Assembly (NCBI GenBank): GCA_965119715.1
Contig: OZ221969.1
Location: forward strand, 806,001-870,000
Direction of reading: 5' to 3'
Source: JASBYZ01 sp029983705
Lineage (GTDB): Bacteria > Actinomycetota > Coriobacteriia > Coriobacteriales > JAEZZM01
DNA length: 64,000 bases
Numbering within the stretch: position 1 is the first letter of the stretch; each line of letters opens with the position of its first letter. The position numbers and the translations under genes were made by a program. Shown one piece after another: positions 44,673 to 51,568 of this stretch. A model generated the notes under the pieces. It made no database searches and was not told the origin of the DNA. It worked only from the letters and a program-made list of their open reading frames with translations.

Positions 44673-44689
44673 GTATTATCAAATAATAC
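44673..44689. other. AT-rich hairpin between hisS and aspS
   Basis: GTATTAT (44673-44679) and ATAATAC (44683-44689) are a perfect inverted repeat with a 3-base loop. There is no G/C or U-run worth calling a terminator, so it is at most a weak attenuator or mRNA-processing element. Confidence 0.3.
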
Positions 44690-44721
44690 GTTTAAAATTT
44701 ATTTAAAGGAGTTTTGTACCT

Positions 44722-46488
44722 ATGCCAAAGATGTTTTCCATGCATACTCATACTGCAGGAGAGCTCACCAGTGCAAATATTGGTGAAGAAGTTAAGCTAA
44801 GCGGATGGGTAGCACGTCGTAGAGACCACGGTGGACTTATCTTTGTTGACCTAAGAGACCGCGAGGGTTTTACCCAGTGTACCTTTGACCCAGATCATTC
44901 GGGAGAGGCCTTTAAAGAGGCTGAGCGCATTAGACCAGAGTGGCCTATTTTAGTAAGTGGTAAGGTGCGTGAGAGGCCTGAGGGTACGGTAAACCCAAAT
45001 ATGCCTACCGGTGAGGTTGAGGTATTAGTTTCAGCTATTGAGGTACTTAACACTTCTTTAACTCCACCTTTTGCAATTGAAGATGGTATCGACACCTCTG
45101 AGGAAACTCGCCTCAGATATCGCTACCTTGACTTAAGAAGACCTGAGCTCTATAAGGCACTTAAGCTGAGAAATGACTTTACTCATGCTATGAGAAACGC
45201 GCTTGAGGCCCGTGGCTTTTTGGACGTTGAAACTCCAATTCTAACTAAATCAACTCCTGAGGGTGCTCGTGACTTTATTGTTCCTTCAAGAAATGCCATT
45301 GGTTCTTTTTATGCGCTTCCTCAGTCTCCTCAACTCTTTAAGCAGCTTTTGATGGTTGCTGGTGTTGAGCGCTACTACCAAATTGCTCGCTGCTTTAGAG
45401 ATGAAGACCTTCGTGCAGATAGACAGCCTGAATTTACCCAGGTTGATATTGAGATGTCTTTTGTTGACCAAGAAGATATCTTAAATACAATGGAAGATAT
45501 CTTTAAAGAAGTATTTGGAAAGCTTGGCGTAGAGATTCAAACTCCGCTTAGACGCATGCAGTATAAAGCTGCTATGGATACCTACGGTTCAGATAGACCA
45601 GATACTCGCTTTGATCTAAAGCTCCAAGATGTATCCCACATCTTTAAGAACTCTTCGTTTAAGGTATTTTCTGGCGCACTCTCAAATGGCGGTGTTGTTA
45701 AGGTTATCAACGCTAAGGGTGGAGGAGACCTCTCCCGCGGTGAAATTGATAAGCTTGGCAGCTTTGCTATGGAGCAGGGTGCAAAGGGTATGGCTTGGAT
45801 TCAGTACACAACAGTAGGAGAGGTAAAGAGTGCTATTAAAAAGTTCTTAACACAAGATGAGCTTGATGCACTACAAAGTGAGCTCAATGTTGAGCCAGGA
45901 GACCTCTTACTCTTTGGTGCTGACGATAGAGACTTGGTAAACAGCGTACTGGGTGCACTCAGACTTCACTTAGTAGACGTATTAGGTATTAAGCGAGAAG
46001 GCCATGACTTCTTATGGGTGGTAAACTTCCCAATGTTTAGATATGACGAGGAAGAAAAGCGCTACACTGCAGAGCATCACCCATTTACCCTTCCACTTAA
46101 GGAGGACCTCGATAAGATTGAAAGCGATCCTTTGAGCGTTGGTTCATACACCTACGACTTTGTTATGGACGGCTTTGAGGCAGGCGGTGGAACGCTTCGT
46201 ATCCACGAGTCTGACCTCCAACTTCGCGTGCTTGAGCGCCTAGGCTTTACTAAAGAGCGCGCAAATGAGAGCTTTGGCTTTTTGCTTGAAGCACTCAAGT
46301 ACGGTGCTCCACCACACGGAGGAATTGCACTTGGTCTTGACAGAGTTTGCATGCTCTTAAACGGCTCAGATTCTATTAGAGATGTGATTGCATTTCCAAA
46401 GACCTCTTCAGGTGCAGACCCTATGAGTGGTGCCCCAGATGAAGTAAGCTCTAGACAGCTTAAAGAGCTGGGACTATCTATCCGCTAG
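44722..46488 (+). CDS. aspS: Aspartyl-tRNA synthetase (bacterial type)
   Basis: 588 residues, class II. N-terminal OB domain (VKLSGWVARRRDHGGLIFVDLRD), motif 2 RYYQIARCFRDEDLRADRQPEF, the bacterial GAD insertion domain (about 290-420) and motif 3 GIALGLDRVCMLL. Whether it also charges tRNA-Asn depends on gatCAB, not in view. AAAGGAG before the ATG at 44722. Confidence 0.97.
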   Translation: MPKMFSMHTHTAGELTSANIGEEVKLSGWVARRRDHGGLIFVDLRDREGFTQCTFDPDHSGEAFKEAERIRPEWPILVSGKVRERPEGTVNPNMPTGEVEVLVSAIEVLNTSLTPPFAIEDGIDTSEETRLRYRYLDLRRPELYKALKLRNDFTHAMRNALEARGFLDVETPILTKSTPEGARDFIVPSRNAIGSFYALPQSPQLFKQLLMVAGVERYYQIARCFRDEDLRADRQPEFTQVDIEMSFVDQEDILNTMEDIFKEVFGKLGVEIQTPLRRMQYKAAMDTYGSDRPDTRFDLKLQDVSHIFKNSSFKVFSGALSNGGVVKVINAKGGGDLSRGEIDKLGSFAMEQGAKGMAWIQYTTVGEVKSAIKKFLTQDELDALQSELNVEPGDLLLFGADDRDLVNSVLGALRLHLVDVLGIKREGHDFLWVVNFPMFRYDEEEKRYTAEHHPFTLPLKEDLDKIESDPLSVGSYTYDFVMDGFEAGGGTLRIHESDLQLRVLERLGFTKERANESFGFLLEALKYGAPPHGGIALGLDRVCMLLNGSDSIRDVIAFPKTSSGADPMSGAPDEVSSRQLKELGLSIR

Positions 46489-46530
46489 TCGAATAGTTTT
46501 CAAATTATCTAAAATTTGACGTATAGTAAG

Positions 46531-46561
46531 AGCAGCCCTATCCAAAACGGGCTGCTTTTTT
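46531..46561 (+). terminator. Terminator after aspS
   Basis: AGCAGCCC (46531-46538) pairs perfectly with GGGCTGCT (46549-46556), followed by six T in total. It ends the rel-hisS-aspS stretch. Confidence 0.92.
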
Positions 46562-46582
46562 ATTGGTAAAGGATGTAAAATT

Positions 46583-47956
46583 ATGGAATTAGGTCAGATG
46601 CTTCCAATGTGGAGCATTATACCTTTTGTTGGTATGCTGCTCTCCATTGCTCTTTTTCCGCTGTTTAAACCTGAATGGTGGGAAAAACATCAGCTACATG
46701 TAGCTATTTTTTGGTCAGTATTGTTTATGCTTCCCTTTGGTATATTTTTTGGGATTCAAACTCTTGGCTATCAGCTGGTAGAAAGCATTGTGCTTGACTA
46801 TATTCCATTTATTGTCTTGCTTTTTGGTCTCTTTGTCGTATCAGGTGGTATTGCTATCACGGGTACCTTGATTGGTACAACCAGAGTGAACATGCTGATC
46901 TTAACTATCGGTACAATTCTCGCCTCATTTATTGGTACCACCGGTGCTGCAATGCTCTTTATTAGACCGCTTTTGCGTGCCAATAAGTGGAGAAAATACA
47001 AGGCACACACCATTATCTTCTTTATTTTTATGGTGGCAAACTTAGGAGGCTCTCTTACACCTTTAGGTGACCCTCCACTCTTTTTAGGCTACTTAAGAGG
47101 AGTTCCATTCTTTTGGACTTTAGTACATATGTGGCCACTTATGCTCTTTAACTCAGTAGTATTACTGCTCGTTTACTTTTTAATGGACAGACACTTTTAC
47201 AAAAAAGAGCTTGACGAGGGAAGAAGCCCTAAAGACTCACTTGACGGCCAAGAGCGCGTTAAGCTTGCCATTGAGGGTAAACAAAACTTCTTATACCTCT
47301 TAATTATTATCATTGCTGTTATCCTAAACGGCTCTATGGGAAAGATGGATCTCTTTATTAACCCAGAGACTTCTAAGACCTACGGTTTTATGGTCTTTGA
47401 TGATATCCATATTGGTATTGAGTACTTTACGCAAATCATTTTGATTTTACTTGCCGCATTTCTCTCTCTTAAGACCACGTCAAATCGTGTGCGTGAGATC
47501 AATGACTTTAACTACGAGCCAATTGCAGAGGTTGCAAAGCTCTTTATTGGTATCTTTATTACCATGATCCCAGCACTTGCACTCCTTCGTGCTCACGGAG
47601 CGAGCCTCGGGGTAAGTGAGCCTTGGCAATTTTTCTGGGTAACCGGAGCGCTCTCATCATTTTTGGATAACTCACCAACCTATGTTGTCTTCCTAACCCT
47701 TGCAGGCTCCCTTGGAGCAGCTGAGGGTGTGGTAACTACCGTAGGAACTGTTGCGCCACAGCTCTTGCTAGCAATTAGTGCTGGTGCGGTATTTATGGGT
47801 GCAAACACCTACATTGGTAATGCACCAAACATGATGGTTAAAAACATTGCAGACTCAAATGGTGCAAAGATGCCAAGCTTCTTTGGATATATGGGCTGGG
47901 CTCTTGCCATTTTGGTTCCGCTCTTTATTATCGACACCTTTATCTTCTGTTTATAG
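46583..47956 (+). CDS. Ion transporter-superfamily membrane protein (NhaD/citrate-transporter like)
   Basis: 457 residues and around 11-12 membrane helices. The two symmetrical motifs GGSLTPLGDPPLFLGYL and ANTYIGNAPNMMVKNIA (with the DNSPTYVVF helix) are typical of ion-transporter-superfamily antiporters often annotated sodium:proton antiporter. The substrate is not certain. It starts 22 bases after the aspS terminator and is followed after 2 bases by a small membrane protein gene. Confidence 0.82.
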   Translation: MELGQMLPMWSIIPFVGMLLSIALFPLFKPEWWEKHQLHVAIFWSVLFMLPFGIFFGIQTLGYQLVESIVLDYIPFIVLLFGLFVVSGGIAITGTLIGTTRVNMLILTIGTILASFIGTTGAAMLFIRPLLRANKWRKYKAHTIIFFIFMVANLGGSLTPLGDPPLFLGYLRGVPFFWTLVHMWPLMLFNSVVLLLVYFLMDRHFYKKELDEGRSPKDSLDGQERVKLAIEGKQNFLYLLIIIIAVILNGSMGKMDLFINPETSKTYGFMVFDDIHIGIEYFTQIILILLAAFLSLKTTSNRVREINDFNYEPIAEVAKLFIGIFITMIPALALLRAHGASLGVSEPWQFFWVTGALSSFLDNSPTYVVFLTLAGSLGAAEGVVTTVGTVAPQLLLAISAGAVFMGANTYIGNAPNMMVKNIADSNGAKMPSFFGYMGWALAILVPLFIIDTFIFCL

Positions 47957-47958
47957 CT

Positions 47959-48306
47959 ATGAATAAGCCCAGTAGATTTAAGAAGACTATCGCATATTAC
48001 CTGGTTTTGGCAGCATGTTTTTACGTGCTGCCACTTGGCTTTATGGTAGACACGGTAAGCGCGATGTTTATATTGCTTGGAGCAATCCCGCTTGTAGTCT
48101 TCGCATGTTCCTTTATATATTCTCTTTTACTTGGATTTAGCTGGTTTTTCTTGGTAATTCTTGTGCTTATATGGGTACCAGTGGGCTTTTATATTATGGG
48201 GAGCGCTGCAGGCATATATGGCCTCATATATTTTGGCCTTGCCTTTGTTGCACATATGCTTGGCAGCGCCTTATACAAGCTTAGAAAAAAGCCTCAAGAT
48301 CACTAG
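47959..48306 (+). CDS. Small membrane protein, function unknown
   Basis: 115 residues with three or four hydrophobic helices and a basic tail (KLRKKPQDH). No recognised motif. It begins 2 bases after the transporter gene and so may be a partner of that transporter. Its stop overlaps the convergent DMT gene in the palindrome CTAG (48303-48306). Confidence 0.7.
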   Translation: MNKPSRFKKTIAYYLVLAACFYVLPLGFMVDTVSAMFILLGAIPLVVFACSFIYSLLLGFSWFFLVILVLIWVPVGFYIMGSAAGIYGLIYFGLAFVAHMLGSALYKLRKKPQDH

Positions 48307-49259
48307 TGTTCAGTGATTAAATTTTTGGGCTTGCGCTTAAATGGAAGCGCCTTCATTTCCATAAGAAATGGCACAAGTAAAATAAGGGCAAAGCCGGTGA
48401 GCTCATTTACATTAAATGTTGAGCCCAAAAGCACTGCAGATAAAATAGTTGCTATTAATGGCTCGATAGACTGGTAGAGTCCTGACTTTGTAGCGCCTAC
48501 TGCTTTAAGACCTTTCATAAACAAATTAAAGGACAGTATTGTTCCCATGATTACATTGACGATAATTGCTAGAGAAAAGTCAAAGAGGTCAAAAGTAGGT
48601 ATATGGTTCCAAGGCTTTACAAAGGGAACAATGCACAAAAAGCCAAAGAGTGTACCCCAGCCAAGAACTACCTCAGTTGAGTGCTCTTGCAAAAGCTGAG
48701 TAGGCGAGAGGGTATAGACGGTTACTGCTGCAGCCGCAATAAGACCCCAAAAAATTGCTTCCTTACTTAAGATAAGGTTATGAGGGTTTCCGCCTGTTGA
48801 AATCATAAACACACCAAGAATTGCAAATACGCAGGCAAGCATAGCTCCCTTAGATGGCATATGTCTTGAGGTAATTGCAATGGTAGCTATAGTAAAGACA
48901 GGTGCTGCAAACTCTAGGACGGTTGCAGTTCCTGCATCTGAATAGGCAATGCATTTATAGTAGGCAAACTGGCAAAGTGCAATACCAATTACGCCATATA
49001 GAAATAAGAAGAAGATATCCCGCTTGCGTTTAAAGACCGAAAAGATCTTTGTGCCTTCTTTAATAAAGCAAAATACCAAAATAATTACAGCAGCCATGAG
49101 AAGTCTTAGTGCTACTAAAAATTCCGGGGTAATATTTCCTTTTTTGAATGCATATTCTGCAGCTACGGCTGCAAATGACCAAAATACGCAAGATGTGAGT
49201 AAGGCTGCAAGGCCGTTACGATAATTGCTGTGTAAAATATTTTTCCAACGCGCTGGCAT
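48303..49259 (-). CDS. EamA-domain (DMT superfamily) transporter
   Basis: 318 residues with ten membrane helices made of two EamA repeats; PEFLVALRLLMAAVIILVF ends the first two helices and SIEPLIATILSAVLLG marks the last repeat. Members export amino acids or other small metabolites; the substrate is not predictable. AGGAGAGGG before the ATG. It is convergent with the small membrane protein gene. Confidence 0.88.
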   Translation of the reverse strand: MPARWKNILHSNYRNGLAALLTSCVFWSFAAVAAEYAFKKGNITPEFLVALRLLMAAVIILVFCFIKEGTKIFSVFKRKRDIFFLFLYGVIGIALCQFAYYKCIAYSDAGTATVLEFAAPVFTIATIAITSRHMPSKGAMLACVFAILGVFMISTGGNPHNLILSKEAIFWGLIAAAAVTVYTLSPTQLLQEHSTEVVLGWGTLFGFLCIVPFVKPWNHIPTFDLFDFSLAIIVNVIMGTILSFNLFMKGLKAVGATKSGLYQSIEPLIATILSAVLLGSTFNVNELTGFALILLVPFLMEMKALPFKRKPKNLITEH

Positions 49260-49439
49260 AGCCCTCTCCTAAGCTACGAAAATTCAAGCTAAGATAATAT
49301 GAACTATTTGGAAAACTAAAGCAATAAGCTATTGCAAGATTTTTGTAAATTCATACAATAGATTTATACAAAAATTTCACATTTTGATTTCAACGCTTGA
49401 TAAATAAAGATTAAATGCACTAGAAGGGTAGTTGTTGAA

Positions 49440-49529
49440 ATGTCTGTCGCAATAATATCTGGTCTGCTGGCACTGCTAGCCTTTCTAGCAGCTATAGGCC
49501 TTGCAAACTATCACGGACGTGATAAGTAA
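49440..49529 (+). CDS. Possible 29-residue single-helix membrane peptide
   Basis: ATG at 49440 opens 29 codons to a TAA at 49527-49529: MSVAIISGLLALLAF then LAAIGLANYHGRDK. Residues 3-23 are a clean membrane helix with a positive end, similar in shape to the 29-residue KdpF subunit, but no kdp gene is nearby. AAGGG lies 11 bases upstream, a weak spacing. It is too short to be sure; it lies in the otherwise gene-free 49260-49851 stretch. Confidence 0.35.
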   Translation: MSVAIISGLLALLAFLAAIGLANYHGRDK

Positions 49530-49579
49530 GATTTCACGCATACTTTTATCTAACAGTAAATGACTTATATAGTCAAGAC

Positions 49580-49607
49580 TTGAAATAAGGCGTGCTTCAA
49601 GTAGTAT
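49580..49607 (+). promoter_or_regulatory. Promoter of the candidate 6S RNA
   Basis: TTGAAA (49580-49585) and TAGTAT (49602-49607) are separated by 16 bases. A start 6-8 bases downstream would fall at 49613-49616, exactly where the terminal stem of the RNA begins. Confidence 0.6.
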
Positions 49608-49611
49608 TTAA

Positions 49612-49785
49612 TTAACCCATCCTTCGCGGTGTTACTGCGATGGACCGACGTTAATATTTAGGGAGCCTTAGATCTTAAGTTGGACAGATATCCTCCTTAG
49701 TTGTGGAAACTGGAAGATTTAATGCGGGCACCCACCTGGTACAGGTGGGTTCATCCTTAGCCGTCGAGGGGTGGGCACATTCTTT
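49612..49785 (+). ncRNA. ssrS: Candidate 6S RNA
   Basis: About 170 bases without an ORF but with a rod-like fold. The ends pair: CCCATCCTTCG (49616-49626) with CGAGGGGTGGG (49765-49775), 11 bp with two G-U pairs, continued by CGGT with GCCG. Inside, TTAGGGAG (49658-49665) pairs with CTCCTTAG (49693-49700). ACCCACCT-loop-AGGTGGGT (49730-49750) is a strong 8-bp hairpin, placed like the 3' arm hairpin of E. coli 6S. The segment GGGAGCCTTA resembles the GAGAAGCCTTA of E. coli 6S. 6S RNA mimics an open promoter and holds sigma-70 RNA polymerase in stationary phase. Family assignment is by eye; the structured RNA itself is well supported. Confidence 0.62.
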
Positions 49786-49811
49786 CACACAAATATCCAA
49801 AATGGTATAAA
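49784..49811 (+). promoter_or_regulatory. Promoter upstream of the 49852 lipoprotein gene
   Basis: TTCACA (49784-49789) and TATAAA (49806-49811) with 16-base spacing, 40 bases before the ATG. It starts where the candidate 6S RNA ends. Confidence 0.5.
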
Positions 49812-49851
49812 ATTGAGCCTAATAGAGATATCGTAGCGAAAGGCTCACTTA

Positions 49852-50391
49852 ATGAGTATTTCTTCTAATTCCAAGATTTTTATAGTAAGCATACTGGCTT
49901 GCGCTTGTTTGTTTTCACTGTCTGCTTGTGGTGGCGATAAGCAAAAGGAAGCTGAAACACAACAAGATGCTCAGTCAACGGTTAGCACTACTGTTGCAGC
50001 ACCAAAGCCTCCAGCACCAGGGGAGGTCTATCTTGAGGCAACCGATATGGAAGCACGCATGAAGGCTGCCAAAGAAGCAGAGCGCTATATTAAAGAAGAA
50101 ACAAAGAATCACCTTGATAGGCTTGTTTTAAATCCAGAATCTGAATACTGGAATTTCCCGGGTGACTTAAGTGAGTTTAATGAGCCAGGTAAAATCATTA
50201 CCTATGATGCCTATGTTGACGGAAACTCAGTAAGCCCATACCGCATTGTTTTAATTAGAGGCGGAGAAAACGCAAAATGGGAAGTAAAGCGCTTTAGTAA
50301 GGACAATGAAAACCTTACGGGTGAGTCCGGCCAAAGCAAAGAAAATTCAAGCTCAGCTAACAATAGCAATAAAAACAACAATAATAATTAG
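49852..50391 (+). CDS. Lipoprotein of unknown function
   Basis: 179 residues. Signal peptide ends in LSAC (Cys 26). A Thr/Pro/Ala linker, then a folded region (about 60-150) with SEYWNFPGDLSEF, YDAYVDGNSVSPYRIVLIRG and WEVKRF, and a Ser/Asn tail ending in poly-Asn. It looks like a small beta-rich domain; I do not know the family. The next gene, sbcD, starts 12 bases later, but a functional link is not implied. Confidence 0.78.
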   Translation: MSISSNSKIFIVSILACACLFSLSACGGDKQKEAETQQDAQSTVSTTVAAPKPPAPGEVYLEATDMEARMKAAKEAERYIKEETKNHLDRLVLNPESEYWNFPGDLSEFNEPGKIITYDAYVDGNSVSPYRIVLIRGGENAKWEVKRFSKDNENLTGESGQSKENSSSANNSNKNNNNN

Positions 50392-50403
50392 TAGGCACGT
50401 CTT

Positions 50404-51564
50404 ATGCGCCTTCTTCACACCGCTGATTTGCACTTAGGTAAAAAAGTTAATGGCTTTAACCTACTTGAAGACCAGCGCTTTGTGCTTGGACAAATTGTTA
50501 ATCTGGTTAAAACTCAAAAGCCTGATGCCCTCTTAATTGCAGGAGATCTCTATGATTCAGGCTATCCTCCTGAGGGTGCAGTAAGTTTGCTTGATGATTT
50601 TTTAACTGAGCTTGCTTCACTCAAGTGTGAAACCTATATTATTAGCGGAAATCACGATGCTGCAAGACGACTTGCCTTTGCATCAAAGCTTCTAGACACA
50701 CAAGGCATTCACTTTATTACAAGCTTAGAGCAGTCTTTGAAGGCTCAAATTATTAGTGATAAACAAGGTAAGAGCCTTGCGCTTTTTAGTCTTCCATATT
50801 TTACCTACTTGGATGCCCAAAGGCTTCTTAATGATCACTTTGAAAATATGCAGGAAGCAACTGAAGCCTTGCTGGCCCAAATTAGAGAGGATAAAAGCCA
50901 TGCAGATTTAAGGGTGCTTATGGCGCACCTCTTTGTTACCTATGCAGGCACCAGGCCAGAGACATCAGACTCTGAGCGTATAAATCTTGGCACCATAGAA
51001 AACGTGGATGCAAGCTTATTTGAAGACTTTGACTATTGCGCCTTAGGACACGTGCACCGTCCTCAAAAAATTTATAAGGACACAATTAGGTACAGTGGCT
51101 CTCCGCTCATGTATTCTTTTTCAGAGCTTGGGCCTCAAAAACATCTTGTGCAAATTGATTTTGATGAAGCTTGTCTGCCCAAACTAAGCTTCCATCCGCT
51201 TTTGCCCTTACATGAAATGAGGCAGATAAAGGGCTACTTAAAAGAAGTAATCGCTCAGACTGAGTCTGAGGAGAGTGCTTCTCGCCAGGATTATGTACAG
51301 GTAATTTTGCGTGATGAGTTTGAGCCTCACGGAGCCCTGGATACCTTACGTGAGCTCTATCCAAATCTCATGATTTTAAGTTTTGATAACAAAAGAACCC
51401 AGGCGATGGGTGCTCAAAGTTCGATAGATAGAGAGCTTAAAGAGGCTGACTACTTGAAACTCTTTGAGGAGTTTTATGCCGAGCAAAACGGTATGGACTT
51501 AAGCGCATGTCAAAAAGATGTGGTAAAAGAGAGCTACAATCAAGCGGTAAACGGAAAGGTTTAA
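50404..51564 (+). CDS. sbcD: DNA double-strand-break nuclease subunit SbcD (Mre11-type)
   Basis: 386 residues. The calcineurin-like metal site is complete: HTADLHLGK (D8, H10), LIAGDLYDSG, YIISGNHD and CALGHVHRPQ. SbcD with SbcC cleaves hairpins and protein-blocked DNA ends. The C-terminal region is the helicase/SbcC-binding cap. sbcC starts 4 bases after the stop. Confidence 0.95.
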   Translation: MRLLHTADLHLGKKVNGFNLLEDQRFVLGQIVNLVKTQKPDALLIAGDLYDSGYPPEGAVSLLDDFLTELASLKCETYIISGNHDAARRLAFASKLLDTQGIHFITSLEQSLKAQIISDKQGKSLALFSLPYFTYLDAQRLLNDHFENMQEATEALLAQIREDKSHADLRVLMAHLFVTYAGTRPETSDSERINLGTIENVDASLFEDFDYCALGHVHRPQKIYKDTIRYSGSPLMYSFSELGPQKHLVQIDFDEACLPKLSFHPLLPLHEMRQIKGYLKEVIAQTESEESASRQDYVQVILRDEFEPHGALDTLRELYPNLMILSFDNKRTQAMGAQSSIDRELKEADYLKLFEEFYAEQNGMDLSACQKDVVKESYNQAVNGKV

Positions 51565-51568
51565 GCTT

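Noticed and set aside
44673..44689. Intrinsic terminator between hisS and aspS
   Set aside because: The stem is only A-T rich apart from its closing pairs and lacks a U-run; at most a weak attenuator.
49260..49851. tRNA or riboswitch in the 590-base gap
   Set aside because: No cloverleaf or known riboswitch core was found; the paired segments fit a rod-like RNA better.
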